Notes: a model not told the origin generated them from the sequence alone. A stretch of 64,000 nucleotides of DNA from Lepidostoma basale (GCA_022606425.2 JAHDVF020001563.1:1-64000), one strand, 5' to 3'; positions 30,598 through 41,510 are shown, counted from the first letter of the stretch. Numbers and translations are program-made.

Positions 30598-31440
30598 TTA
30601 ATAATTAATTTTAATAAAAACGTCTGTTTTGTAAGTTTTAATATATTTTATGGAAATTACATGGGAAGCATGTTTACAAGAGACGGAAAAATGGAGAAAG
30701 ACATCGAAAGGAGGGTTGGTGCTGGGAATAAAATAAATGGCGCACTCAAAGTCATTACTGCAAATAGAAATATATCCACAGAAGCAAAGATGGCAGTACA
30801 CAATGGAGTTCTAGTGCCAACTCTCATGAATGGAAGTGAAGCTTGGAGCTGGCAAAAGAAGGATGAAAGCAGGATAAACGCCGTAGAAATGAGATCACTA
30901 AGAAGAATGTGCGGGAAAACGTTGTATGATAGAATACCGAACGATGAAATAAGAAAGAAATGTAAGACAGATGACTGCATCATGAATAAAATTAAGAAAG
31001 GATCCCTGAGATGGTTCGGACATATGGAACGAATGGATGAGAGTAGAATGGTTAAAAAGTTGTACACAAGCAGTGTGAGTGGGAAAAGAAGCCGAGGACG
31101 ACCGAGGAAAACATGGCATGACCAAATTAACCAATTACTAAAGGCGGCCAAATTCGAAGTCGGAATAATCGACGTGCGTGCATGGTGCGATGTATGAATG
31201 TGGAGGAAGCCCGAGAGGTGTGCCAGGACAGGCCAGTGTGGCGATCCATCCTCTCTGCCTACCCCTCCGGGGAAATGGCGTGATGGTTAGTTAGTTAGTT
31301 AGTTAGTTAGCCTGCTAAAGGAATTATCAAATGTTGATGATATTTGACAATGTCTTAGCAAGGCTAAACATGTCATTACTATAAAATATAAGAAAATTTT
31401 TAGAAAACAGACGTATTAATTTTTTTTCAAAGAAATTCAG
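30598..31440. mobile_element. FB-A foldback split by a LINE
   Basis: The left arm (AAAAACGTCTGTTTTGTAAG, ATATTTTATGGAAATTACAT) ends at about 30661 and the right arm resumes at 31311 (CCTGCTAAAGG, AAGGCTAAACATGTCATTAC, AGAAAACAGACGTATTAAT). Confidence 0.75.
30662..31310 (+). mobile_element. L-TTAG LINE, longest and best preserved copy
   Basis: The reading frame covers the C-terminal third of an RTE-like reverse transcriptase: GSMFTRDGKMEKDIERRVGA, AVHNGVLVPTLMNGSEAWSW, INAVEMRSLRRMCGKTLYDR, IPNDEIRKKCKTDDCIMNKI, SLRWFGHMERMDESRMVKKL and SRGRPRKTWHDQINQLLKAA. The final part (CMNVEEAREVCQD, VWRSILSAYPSGEMA, TGA at 31281-31283) is in another frame; one indel near 31150-31160 explains this. The (TTAG)n tail starts four bases after the stop. 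No endonuclease or catalytic YADD box is present. The position inside FB-A shows it is the younger insertion. Confidence 0.95.
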
Positions 31441-31507
31441 ACCTCATCATCCAACTGATTCCACCCCTTCGAATTAATCGTAATACACGTTGCAACACTA
31501 CTCGTAT

Positions 31508-31552
31508 ATCGCTGTTTAGAGCAGCTGTATCAAAGGTTAGAAATAGCCACAT
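31508..31552 (+). mobile_element. L-GKR LINE, end scrap
   Basis: CTGTTTAGAGCAGCTGTATC and a following AAAGGTTAGAAATAGC match SLFKAAVSRIEI of the 15545 remnant. Confidence 0.5.
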
Positions 31553-31659
31553 AACCTTCGATGGAAGAGAAATAAGAAGTAAAAACAAGATTTCTCATCA
31601 ATATCATGAGCGTGACACCATAAGGTGTGTCATGATTACCTAATTTAACATTTTTTGAA

Positions 31660-31965
31660 GAAGAAAAAGCTTTGATTTTAGATAAACTTAAGGTGTTAAC
31701 ACTGTGGAACTCCATAATGAAGAATTTTTATTATTTTCATGTTTTTCTCGACATGTTTCAAAGGCTTACACCTTCATCATCGGGAGAACGATATAAATTA
31801 AAACTGTTTATATCGTTCTCCCGATGTTTATATCGTTCTCCCCATGTTTATATCGTTCTCCCGATGATGAAGGTGTAAGCCTTCGAAACATGTCGAGAAA
31901 AATAAACTCAAAAGTGGAAAAAACAGAACAGAAAATTCGTCAAAAAGATCTTTAGTTTAACCAGA
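31660..31965. mobile_element. FB-B foldback, complete, with tandem apex
   Basis: The left arm GGTGTTAACACTGTGGAACT, TTCTCGACATGTTTCAAAGG, CTTACACCTTCATCATCGGG and its inverse on the right (GATGATGAAGGTGTAAGCCT, TCGAAACATGTCGAGAAAAA) enclose a triplicated 21 bp unit at about 31808-31870. Confidence 0.85.
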
Positions 31966-32384
31966 ATAAAACAAAATCTCAACAGATACAAGTGGGTCAA
32001 ATTGAGACGAAAAGTACCCTTCTCGAAAATAACTTCTTACACACTGATAATAAAACAGCATAGCCCATATTTCCTTTCATACCATGTCACATCACCGTAA
32101 ATAGTTTTCTGTATTTTTGGCAACCATTCGACCGCTCGGCTCCTGTAGGTAAAATACTACGGGGAAGATTTATGTTGCAGAACCTGACTTCTAACCCCAA
32201 GGAACACTACCCTTATCCATAGACGGGGGGTTATTATATGGTTATTTTATGAAGTTGCAAATCGAAATTCTAGTGCTTAAATCATTTTGTAATAATATTC
32301 TAATGGTATTTACTGAAATTTAGAACTTCTGAAATGAAATTTTACGCATAATATTGTAATTATTTATTATCTCTGTAATAACAG
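31966..32384. other. Unassigned DNA
   Basis: No repeat or gene is recognised. The block 32090-32240 has balanced GC and is unique here. Confidence 0.4.
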
Positions 32385-32580
32385 AACTTGTAATTGACTT
32401 TTGGTTATTTATTGTTTCTTGAATAATCATGCAAAACCCATTAATCAAACTAAACTAAAACGTCTATTTTATAAAACTGTTATTATATTTGATGAAAATG
32501 ACATGTTTCAACAAACATCAAATGATAATTTCCGAAAGCAAAATATGTTATTCCCGTAAAATGTAACGTTCGGTTAATTC
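32385..32580. mobile_element. FB-A foldback, degenerate complete copy
   Basis: The outer ATTGTTTCTTGAATAATCAT, AAATGACATGTTTCAACAAA, then GAAAGCAAAATATGTTATTC show both arms with considerable decay. Confidence 0.6.
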
Positions 32581-33854
32581 ATGTATACTGAATTTAATAA
32601 AAATATATGTGTGATTATTTCATTTGATCTAGGTGCTGGTGGAGAAAAATAAGGCTCGATTTCTTTTTTTGGTGGTTATTTTACAAGTACATTCGAGTTT
32701 TTTTTCTTATTTTTTTCGAATTTATACAACTTCAATAAAATAAATTAAAATAATAATATATTTGTGTTTTACACTATTAAATTTTGTTAATTCAGCTACC
32801 GTTTTCGCTACAAGCGGATCTTTTTCAAAGCAACCAAAGAAACTGCCTGCTTTTTTAGCCTAATGAGCTGTTGTAGAAAAATTAATTGGATATTAAAAAA
32901 GTCATATTAAATGTATTTTTTAGACATGCAAAAAATAAAGTACTTCGTTTAAAACTGTTTGTTGATTCGAAAGAAAAAACGTTTTAGACTGATAACATGT
33001 TTCTTGATTTATAAGTAGTTTTAATATATCTGATTGTCACACAAAAGGTGACCAGTTATTAAATACATGTTATAAGAAGTTGGTGGATTGGTTATACATT
33101 TAAATCGTCAAGAAATCAGAAATAAAAATAATTTTGTGATCATCAATTTACAGTTCTCCATTTTAAATATAAATGTATCAAAATTCACTGCAAAGCGACT
33201 CGTTTTTAACATTTATTTAAAATATGTTAAATATTGACGAAACTTCTAAATTTACGCCATGAATAAACCGAAAGATATTAACCATTATTATTATTTATTG
33301 ACGAAACAAGAGCATTCAAACGATTGATAAATAGCTAATTTTAAAGTTCGCTTCTCGTAAATTTTACTTACCGCCACTGGGCCCCATACCCTCGCGAAAT
33401 GCACTTACCCAATATGTTATACATAGGTATACATAACAGTGATGTATGTGTATATTTTATATTATGTAGGTTGCTTTTAATATCCGGCCGTACTATGCGG
33501 GCATAAAATATGGCGGTTCGTAAATGTTACATGAAAACAAAACACTTTAAGTGAATTCTTTGCACCGCAGATGTGTGATTTATAGTTTATGTATTGTACT
33601 TTACAATATTACTGCTTGCCGCGAAAGTCTAAGCATTCTTCGTTATTATTTCCATCTAAGTATTGGGAACCGTTTCTCACTGAAGCGGAAAATTTAAATT
33701 GATGATTTTAATATGTTTTCAGATAATATAAGTACTGAAATAAACGATTTTTTAAAGATTCAAAATTATTACTTAATCCAATATATACTTTACGAGTATG
33801 TATATAACTTCGTTTTTTTATTATTTGATATAAAATAGAGTTTTTATATAAATT
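32581..33854. other. Unassigned AT-rich DNA
   Basis: Nothing recognised in about 1.3 kb. Runs of T and A are frequent; frames are short. Confidence 0.5.
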
Positions 33855-34508
33855 GAAGTGTGTTCCGTCCGAGATCAGAACGGCCTTTATGGAAAAGTGG
33901 CTATGAATGCCGCACTGAAGTTCCCAGGTTCGATTCCCGGCGATGACAGTCATTGGTCTAATAGAATTCACAAACAAACAGTCGGCAGAGAGATTGGGCC
34001 GCCACACTACTCTATCCTGGCAAACCTCTCTTGCTTCCTCCACATCATACAACGAGTCATACACGCACGTTGATTCCTCCGACTTCTAACATGACCAACC
34101 TTTAAATTTTGATTAATTTGGGCATGCCATGTTTTCCTCGGTTTGCCTCAACTCCGTACTCCAATTAAATTATCAACGTATACTTTCTTAACCATTATTT
34201 CTCCATCCATGCGTTCCATATGTCCGAACCATCGCAGCGACCCTTTCATAATTTTCTTCATAATACCTTCTTCCGCTCGAATTCACGTGTCAATAAAAAT
34301 GGCGACAGACTAGCTACATATTACCTTTTATGAGCATCAAAAGCTACAATATTGTATAGGTTCAAATAACCGGTTGTATGCAAAACTGTGGAAAGCAATG
34401 GGAAACTCTCAGCAAGGCTTAATAGGCCCAAGTGGCATCCCAAGAACCAGCAAAATTATTTTAATAAACTTGTGCAAACCAATCCCTAGGATTGAAACTT
34501 AAACTTGA
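33855..34508 (+). mobile_element. SINE-1, full tail, split by a LINE
   Basis: The head (GGAAAAGTGGCTATGAATGC, CCAGGTTCGATTCCCGGCGA) reaches 33971 and the body resumes at 34287 (GTGTCAATAAAAATGGCGAC). The 3' end includes AAGTGGCATCCCAAGAACCA and finishes GCAAACCAATCCCTAGGATT plus GAAAC, the terminal sequence of the L-NQSQD LINE ORF. GAATTCAC at 33964-33971 and 34279-34286 is the duplication made by the intruding LINE. Confidence 0.9.
33972..34278 (-). mobile_element. L-TTAG family LINE (GTTT tail) inside SINE-1
   Basis: The minus strand reads the GIMKKIMKGSLRWFGHMERM stretch, MVKKVYVDNLIGVRSxG-like and HAQINQNLK, then RCMMWRKQERFARIE-like decayed codons; its 3' side is a TTTGTTT tail. The target duplication GAATTCAC matches SINE sequence exactly. 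Confidence 0.9.
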
Positions 34509-34574
34509 ACCTGAAAAAAAACATTTAATGATTATTTCGTTTCTTCATTTAACATCTATACGAAGTGATTGCAG

Positions 34575-34745
34575 TGTGAACGAGCATCGTTAATGATGTA
34601 AAAGGAGCAAGAAATCGAGTTAAGCCGAGGAAAATGTGATACGACCAAATCTACCTAATTTTAAACGTCAGATGCGTCAGGAGTCTAAGAAATAGAAGTG
34701 CACTTTGTGAAGAAACGAGCGAGTTGTCAGGAAAGAATAGTTTAA
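34575..34745 (+). mobile_element. L-TTAG LINE, decayed fragment
   Basis: VNDVKGARNRVKPRKM, then YDQIYLILNVR and VRSLRNRSAL match VNGARNRGRPRKTWHDQINQ. It is tail-less and old. Confidence 0.65.
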
Positions 34746-34825
34746 GAATTGTTTTTAATCACGGTTTAAAGGTGTAATTTCTTCTTTTTTGGTAGATGTT
34801 CATTGAACAAGTGGTATAAAACTAA

Positions 34826-35236
34826 CAACAACAACAAACCATCACGCCGTTCCCCCGTAGGGGTAGGCAGAGAGAATGGACCACCACACTACTCTATCCT
34901 GACCCACCTCTCTAAATTCCTCCACATTCATACAGCGAGTCATACACGCACATTGATTCTTCCGGCTTCTGACATGACCAACCTTTAAAATTTGATTAAT
35001 TTGGTCATGCCATGTTTTCCTCGGTCTGCCTCGACTTCGTACTCCATTAACATCATCAATGTATACTTTCTTAACTATTCTTTCTCCATCCATGCGCTCA
35101 ATATGTCCGAACCAACGCAACGATCCTTTCATAATTTTGTTCATAATACCTTCTTCCGCTCTACATTCCTTTCTTATATCAGCATTTGAGATTCTGCCGT
35201 ATATCGTTCTACCACACATACGTCTTAGGGACCTTA
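34826..35236 (-). mobile_element. L-TTAG family LINE, (TTG)n-tailed copy
   Basis: The minus strand has an open frame of about 130 codons: RSLRRMCGRTIYGRISNADI, RKECRAEEGIMNKIMKGSLR, WFGHIERMDGERIVKKVYID, DVNGVRSRGRPRKTWHDQIN and CMTRCMNVEEFREVGQDRVV, ending GTA, TGA, TGG and a (TTG)n tail. GTATAAAACTAA flanks it at 34814-34825 and 35237-35248. The tail differs from (TTAG)n copies while the protein is clearly the same family. Confidence 0.95.
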
Positions 35237-35248
35237 GTATAAAACTAA

Positions 35249-35918
35249 GTTTATAATATGAAAACACTTTGATTTAATTTCTTTTATTTTCTCGCGGGAT
35301 TTATTTAGATACGAATAAAATTGAAATGTATATGTATATTTTTGACAAATCAAATATCACTTCTTAATCTGTATCTTAACCAAACTTCTCTAAGCCAGCC
35401 ATAAAAGAGAAACTCGTCACATTCTGCGAAAGCTACAAATCTCGAAAGCATCACAACTGAAAAGCACTTAATTGGGGATAAAAGCTCTAGACCGATCCCA
35501 AAGCTCTTCCTAGTCAGGATGTTGGGAATGCAAGGCCATTCTCAAACTAGCAGAGCTTTCAGCGCAGGTAAGCTCGCCAAAGTTAACAAACCACGTAACG
35601 GGGTAATGGCTGGGCTTGGTATTTAGTTGGAGGTTTCACCAACACTTCTATGACATTGCATTTGGAATTTTATAAGCATGTTTGAAAGTACACTTTGAAC
35701 AATATGGAGCACGTAATATTATTAATAAACTACAACATTATATAAAATTGGAATACTACAATTTTTTTTAAACAATAATCGCTTTATTTTATTACATATG
35801 ATACTTATTTTATCTCAATCCATTCTTCATCAGTTGACAATAAATAAATTATTAAATTATTAATTAAAGCCGCTAATAATCTTTCGGTAAAAGGTCTATT
35901 TCATACATATGTATGTAC
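35249..35918. other. Unassigned DNA, repeat-free block at 35380-35660
   Basis: Balanced-GC sequence without frame or repeat match. It is unique within the window and a weak candidate for conserved non-coding DNA. Confidence 0.35.
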
Positions 35919-36064
35919 TAACTAACTAACTAATAAACTCACTGAAACTAACTATCATGCCGTCTCTCCGAAGGAATAGGTAGAAAGAATGGACCGCCAC
36001 CTGATATATTTCTCTCAAATCCTGAACATTCATACATCGTATCATGCATACACGTTGATTTAAA
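35919..36064 (-). mobile_element. L-TTAG LINE, 3'-end copy
   Basis: The minus strand ends QDLREIYQVAVHSFYLFLRR-like codons, TGA and a GTTAGTTTCAGTG, GTTAGTTAGTTAG tail at 35919-35931. It is about 145 bp, 5'-truncated. Confidence 0.75.
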
Positions 36065-36339
36065 ATAAACGTTTATTTTAATTTGTATTACATTTATAAG
36101 CTTAAATGTTACGAGTACTCCTCTATCCCTGCACCGGTACTAAGTTGAATGGCTGGTGTGGTATCCAATACCAATTTGGCGATTGGTTCTGTAATTTAAC
36201 AATGATTGCATTGACTCTGCATTCCTGATAGAGCACTAAGTGTCGTCAGGCGGCCTTAGCCGGCCATAAGGTCGAATGTTTTATATAACAACGAAGTAAC
36301 TCCTTCTTTCCTTAAAGTATTCTATAAAAAAAACTATTC

Positions 36340-36560
36340 ACTTAATGAATTTTAAGGCGTTAACAATGTGGAATTCCATAATTGTGATTTTAGGAATGAG
36401 TCATAATATTTTTTCTTAATATAATATGTCTTTCTGTGTTTAGAGTTTAGTTGTATATTTAGACCCAAGGATGAAGATCGCAATCGATACATGTCGTGGT
36501 TAATATTTTTATTTAATAGGTAAAGATATTTAAAAATTGAAATGGAACACATATAACGTT
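36340..36560. mobile_element. FB-B foldback, degenerate
   Basis: TTAAGGCGTTAACAATGTGG, AATTCCATAATTGTGATTTT and an apex piece GGATGAAGATCGCAATCGAT, ACATGTCGTGG match FB-B; the right arm is lost or unrecognisable. Confidence 0.5.
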
Positions 36561-36664
36561 GTTTTTTCAATTCCAATGTTAATACTATTTTAGATATAAT
36601 ATTAAACCCCTTGTAAATGTATTTCTTTGTTACAGGTTCATATAAATGTAAATGAAATTAAAAA

Positions 36665-36860
36665 GTAAATAATACGATTGAAAATGTTTTCTAGAAGTTA
36701 ATGTTTCGCGTTTCTAAGGCATTATAAAATACCTGTTAATGCCTTAGAAAGGCAAAACATGTCATTTACATAAAAATAATAAAATTTCTAGAAAACAGAC
36801 GTTTTCATTCGTATTAATTATTTAATAAGGAGTTTAACATCATTGTTCAAGAAACGGTTT
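36665..36860. mobile_element. FB-A foldback, compact copy
   Basis: GAAAATGTTTTCTAGAAGTT, TCTAAGGCATTATAAAATA, then TAATGCCTTAGAAAGGCAAA, ACATGTCATTTACATAAAA, AGAAAACAGACGTTTTCATT and GGAGTTTAACATCATTGTTC, the outer end. About 40 bp of the left arm is deleted. Confidence 0.75.
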
Positions 36861-37199
36861 AAAAGTAAATAATCATTTTATAATTTGTTATAAAGGTATC
36901 AAGTTCGATCTTCGCTAGAGTATTAGATCGTATTTCACAATCGACAGCGATACCGGTCGCTACATTTTTTTATTGAAATAATAGTATTTATATATAATAC
37001 ATTATTACTAACTGTTTAATTGAGTTTGTTTGATTGTTTTCCATGACAATTAATGTGAAACAATTTTTGGTTTTTTAACACTGTTATGAGAACTTGCATA
37101 AAAATAGGTTTAACTTATTAATAAATTGTTCCGAGAAATATTCAAACGGATTTAATCATAGATCTCATTATAAAGCTAATTATTTACCCCAATTTGAAA

Positions 37200-37480
37200 C
37201 CCAACGACATTATAATGTACTAAAAAAAACACTTTTATCATTGAATATTTGAAAAAAATAACTGGATTCTCAAAGTTTTATTAAATATAATGACATGTTT
37301 CGCCTTGTTTGGGTATTAGATTAAATTATTTGACAATTATTGTCATATCATAAAAAAGTGAAAATTTAGCTATTTATCACTCCTATTAAAATGACACCAA
37401 TATAAAACGGAGTTTTTCATCAATATAATGCAAATAAATTTGAGTTTTACATAATTGTTTAAGAAACACTAAAATATATC
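37200..37480. mobile_element. FB-A-like foldback, diverged
   Basis: TCAAAGTTTTATTAAATATA, ATGACATGTTTCGCCTTG forms the left arm; the right end is represented by AACGGAGTTTTTCATCAATA and a TTGTTTAAGAAACAC terminus. Confidence 0.5.
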
Positions 37481-37985
37481 ATTTTCACGAATAAAAAAAA
37501 ATTCCATAGTTAAGGATATTTGGCGGTAAGAAGCCACTTCCCTTGGAAGGGTTGGTTATGAAGAAAAAAAGACATAATTGTGATAGATATTTTTAGGTAT
37601 GTAACATCATACATAAAGCTTTTTTGATAATATTTTAGAGGTGGCTAAAGCTATTTTTAATATAAACAGCGAAACATTGTTATTTGTTGATTTTGACGTA
37701 ATTTTAGGTTACATTCTAGATTAAACCGCACTTTTTACAAAACTGAGTTACTCTAAATTTCATTGAAACGTTCAGATGTAAGTGGGCCAATCGTGGATGT
37801 TAAGGTAAACTATCTCGGTTGAATTGTATGTAATACTGATGAAATTGGCATCACATCTGCAGAGCTTCATATAATTGTTAGTGCACTTTCAAACAAAATG
37901 TATGCAATATAGATTCGGACGTAATAAATAATAATTTTCTATATATATAACATCATTTACATCACACTCTTCGTAACAATAAGAT
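37481..37985. other. Unassigned DNA
   Basis: Nothing recognised. Confidence 0.5.
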
Positions 37986-37993
37986 TTAATTTA

Positions 37994-38532
37994 ACTAACT
38001 AACTAACCATCACGCCATCTCCCCGAAGGGGTAAGCAGAAATAATGGACTGCCACACTTTTCTTTCCTGCCATATTTCTCTCGCTTCCTCAACATTCATA
38101 CATCGTGACTCCTCACATGGCCGACATTCAATATTTGATTGATTTGATCGTGCCACGTTTTCCTCGGTCTTCCTCTATTTCTGGTTCCATTTACATCATT
38201 AACATATAATTTTTTTACCATTATTTCTTCATTCATTCTTTCCATATGTCCAAACCATCTTAATGATCCTTTCATTATTTTGTTCATGACACTATCATTC
38301 ACACCGCATTCACTTCTTATATTTTCATTCGACACTCTATCATACACAGAGTATCTACACATTCGTCTTAGAGATCTCATTTCTACTGCATTTATTCTAC
38401 TTTCCTCCTACTTTTGGCAGTTCCATGCTTCGCTTCCATACATAAGGGTCGGTAGAAGAACACCATTGTGCACTGCCATTCTAGCTTTTTTGGATAGGTT
38501 TTTATTTGCAATGACAACTTTAAGTGCATGAC
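37994..38532 (-). mobile_element. L-TTAG LINE copy with target duplication
   Basis: The minus strand reads HALKVVIANKNLSKKARMAV, HNGVLLPTLMYGSEAWNCQK, MRSLRRMCRYSVYDRVSNEN, IRSECGVNDSVMNKIMKGSL, RWFGHMERMNEEIMVKKLYV and NRGRPRKTWHDQINQILNVG to the TGA and (TTAG)n tail. TTAATTTA lies at 37986-37993 and 38533-38540. A ~25 bp deletion removes the RNRRACMTR region; one frame break follows SRKNRR-like codons. Confidence 0.95.
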
Positions 38533-38639
38533 TTAATTTATGTTTTTTCAATTTTATTTCAAGAGAAATCCTATGAAATGTTTATTTTGAATACGTAGAT
38601 TATAAGGAATGGTTAGATTATTTGAAGTTATTGAAAAAT

Positions 38640-38965
38640 TACGATTAATATTAAAAAATACGCTAAGAGATCACGTGAGGATCTCTAGAATAAAATCGAG
38701 ATATGTAAGGTTGAGGATATTATAAAATGGAGTAGAAAAATAAGGGACTGGTATGTTCATGTCTAAAGAATGGACACCACCGGACTTCCCTATATTGCAC
38801 TACATAATCAGCCTCAATGGACTCGTCCTCGAGGAAGACCTTCTAAAAGATGGAAGGCAGCTGAGAAAGGCAGCACATGTCATGATGAGGAATGATAGTG
38901 TCATGGTGGAGTAATCCTCTGGAGAACTAACTACATAAATCTACAACGAGGAAGAAGAAGAATAA
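38640..38965 (+). mobile_element. L-GAA2 LINE, C-terminal fragment
   Basis: A decayed copy with EICKVEDIIKWSRKIRDWYV, QRMDTTGLPYIALHNQPQWT, RPRGRPSKRWKA-like codons and a GAAGAAGAAGAAT tail. It corresponds closely to 57900-58130. Confidence 0.8.
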
Positions 38966-39009
38966 TAATTATAATTAACGTATTATATATAAATAATACA
39001 TATGACCAC

Positions 39010-39325
39010 ATTACAAATGAGAAGGTTCTCCAAAGAATCGAAGAAGGAAGGCACCTGCTCAGGACCTTGTCCGAAAGGCGTGCAAGATGGATCGGCCATG
39101 TAATACGACAAGAAGGTCTCTTCCATGCCATAATGGAGGGTATGACCGAGGGGACAAACTCTAAGGAACGCCCACGCTGAGAGTACCTGGAGGACCTGTT
39201 GGTGGACGTGCGCTGCTCATCATATGCAGATTTCAAAAGAGCCGCACAAGACAGGGAAGAATGGAAGAAAATAATAGAAGAAATTGCTGCAAACCAATCC
39301 CAGGATTGAAACCAGAGAGAGAGAA
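39010..39325 (+). mobile_element. L-NQSQD LINE copy
   Basis: The plus strand reads VLQRIEEGRHLLRTLSERRA, RWIGHVIRQEGLFHAIMEGM, EYLEDLLVDVRCSSYADFKR and AAQDREEWKKIIEEIAANQS, QD then TGA at 39307-39309 and a (GA)n tail. One stop (CGCTGA) interrupts GRPR.EY. The ORF end is the sequence shared with SINE-1. Confidence 0.9.
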
Positions 39326-39978
39326 AAATGAAAAAGTTTGTTTTAAAAAACTGACCACATTCATGAAAAATTGGTTTAAATATTTAATTTGTATAAACAA
39401 TAATTAATTTAATTAAAATTAAAAAAATAATTGACTGTTGTTTACATAGAAATATACATTATTCGATGAATCCGCAACATCAAGTTATGCTGAATATATT
39501 ATATAAAAAAATATGATGAATATGATGAAATATGATGAAATATGATGAAGAAAAATATTGTTTTAAGAAACTTTAATAAAATTTTGTGGGAATTATGTGT
39601 TTTGTTAATAAACCTACTAAAAAAAACCAACACCCTTCGAAACAACATATGGTCGGCCAAACTTTCCCCCACAATGAGCAGAGAATATAGAGAAAACCAG
39701 ATTGCCATTTATACGATGAAAAAAAAATTTTGCTTTTCTGATATATTTAAGTATCTGCCCAAAAAATTAATATATTAATATTCATTAGTCATTTAGTCGT
39801 TTCTGTAATATATGTACTCTTCTGTATAACTACATATTTGAATTTTATGGGATTTCGTTCGTTTTATTGACAATGTTTACAGATATAAAGGAGACGAGAA
39901 GAGAATTTCACCTCGATTCTGCTGAAAACGTACATAAATGATAAGAGGAGGTGACGACTGGGCACACCTTTTTAAAAA
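39326..39978. other. Unassigned AT-rich DNA with a short tandem repeat
   Basis: At 39507-39549 AAATATGATG is repeated about four times. A 78-codon plus frame over 39542-39778 is lysine-rich and has no family resemblance. Confidence 0.45.
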
Positions 39979-40198
39979 CTTACGTTTTAAATCCTCGGCC
40001 GGCCGAGATTACATCTGGCCATAAATAATTCACCCAGAACACCCGCCGCACACCCCGCCACGTGACACCCCTGTGCGGCCGGGGCTTTGTGAGATCTTCA
40101 TCTCCGATCCAGCAACCCCGATAGGGAATCTGCCTGGGCAATGGCGCCACGAAATTTACAACATGAAAATATACATCCAATTTTTTTTTTTTTTTAAG
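39979..40198 (-). other. GC-rich block with a minus-strand frame
   Basis: The minus-strand frame at 40180-39980 reads PYRGCWIGDEDLTKPRPHRG, VTWRGVRRVFWVNYLWPDVI. It is bounded on one side by a 15-base T run. The wording suggests a fragment of a dispersed repeat rather than a host exon, but I cannot place the family. Confidence 0.3.
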
Positions 40199-40225
40199 AC
40201 TAACATCAAGGATTTATATCAATGA

Positions 40226-40325
40226 TATTAGAATTTATTTTACAATCTTCAATGTGAGCAGAAAATAGCTCATTATTATGAAGAAGGAACCTGGTCGTGT
40301 CCAGGCTTGAATACGTACCATGTAC
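40226..40325 (-). mobile_element. SINE-2 fragment
   Basis: On the minus strand TTCAAGCCTGGACACGACCA, GGTTCCTTCTTCATAATAAT, and CACATTGAAGATTGTAAAAT match the copy at 53445-53591. The tRNA-like head is lost beyond the B box. Confidence 0.65.
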
Positions 40326-40382
40326 GTCATATCATTATTCCTATGTAGGAAATACAAATATTGTGATAATTTCCTATTATAT

Positions 40383-40736
40383 TATAACTAACTAACTTAC
40401 CATTACGCCGCTTCCCCGAAGGGTTAGGCAGAAAAAATGAACTGCCATACTTTTCTTTCTTGATATATTTCTTTCCCTTCCTCAACATTCATACATCGTG
40501 TCATGCACTCACGTCGATTTATCTGACTTCTCACGTGGCCGATATTCAATATTGGATTTATTTTATCGTGTCACGTTAACCTCGGTCTTCCTCTGTTTCT
40601 GGTTTCATTTATATCGTTAACTTATACTTTTTAACCATTCTTTCTTGAGTCATTATTTCCGTGTGTCTAAACCATCTTAATGATCCTTTTTATTATTTTG
40701 TTCATAACACCATCATTCATACCGCATTCACTTTCT
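40383..40736 (-). mobile_element. L-TTAG LINE copy
   Basis: The minus strand carries MNKIIKRIIKMV, VNDINETRNRGRPRL and RCMNVEEGKEIYQERKVWQF, then TGA and GTTAGTTAG. TATTATAT occurs at 40375-40382 and 40737-40744, a probable target duplication although AT-rich. Frame breaks are numerous. Confidence 0.8.
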
Positions 40737-40854
40737 TATTATATATTGCAAGAAAAAATAAATGTTCAACATATTTTTCAAAAACATTCTTACAAGGTTT
40801 ATTGTAGGTTAAGGCGTTAATACAAGGGATTTCCATTGTTTATTTGGAGCGAGA

Positions 40855-40918
40855 ATGTTAAACACTGTTTATCCACTTTATTTTACTCAAATAAAGTGAA
40901 TAAAACAGTGTTTATCAT
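40855..40918. repeat. Perfect-looking short hairpin
   Basis: AAACACTGTTTATCCACTTT and its inverse AAAGTGAATAAAACAGTGTT are joined by about 10 bases. The ACACTG and CCACTTT words are shared with FB-B arms, so it may be an end-to-end fusion of two FB-B termini. Confidence 0.6.
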
Positions 40919-41370
40919 TTTCTTTTTAAATCCTATAAATGCTTTTATGATATTAATGGATAAACAATTTGTTATAAGCATTCGTTCCATTGTTTTAAAC
41001 AATGATTAAAAAATACATTAAAAGAATTTCGTAATTTTTAACTAAATACACATAAATAATCGATCCACTATCATATACCCTGCATTAGGATATTGGTCAC
41101 GTGGAAATATGTATATATGACAATTGAGCAAACAAAAAACATAGTTTGACGTACCTACTTATTCCAAATTCTGTAATCAAAGTTTAAAAAAAAACGAAAA
41201 ACTGTAGTTTTGCAATTAATATAAAGATTCTGAATAAAATTAACTATTTTCCAAGTAAGGAAACATAATTTTCATAAATACATTATATTATCTGGATATG
41301 TTCTAATCCCATTTTCCACAGAATAATTTTTTTTAGCTTCTTTTATATTCAATTTCACTATTTACAAATT
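40919..41370. other. Unassigned AT-rich DNA
   Basis: Nothing recognised. Confidence 0.5.
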
Positions 41371-41510
41371 TATACCTTCTGTCTCTCCCCAAGGGATAGG
41401 AAAAATAATGGAACGCCACACTGTCATTTCCTGACATACTTCTCTCGATTCTTAAACATTCATATACGCACGCACGTTCGTTGAGTTCTGTGGCCGATAT
41501 TAAATTAAAA
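41371..41510 (-). mobile_element. L-TTAG LINE, decayed 3'-end copy
   Basis: The minus strand matches MFKNREKYVRK-like codons and VAFHYFSYPLGRDR, close to AYPFGETA of the family. No tail is clear. Confidence 0.65.

Noticed and set aside
30657..31151. 164-codon minus-strand frame
   Set aside because: It is the antisense shadow of the L-TTAG reverse-transcriptase frame on the plus strand.
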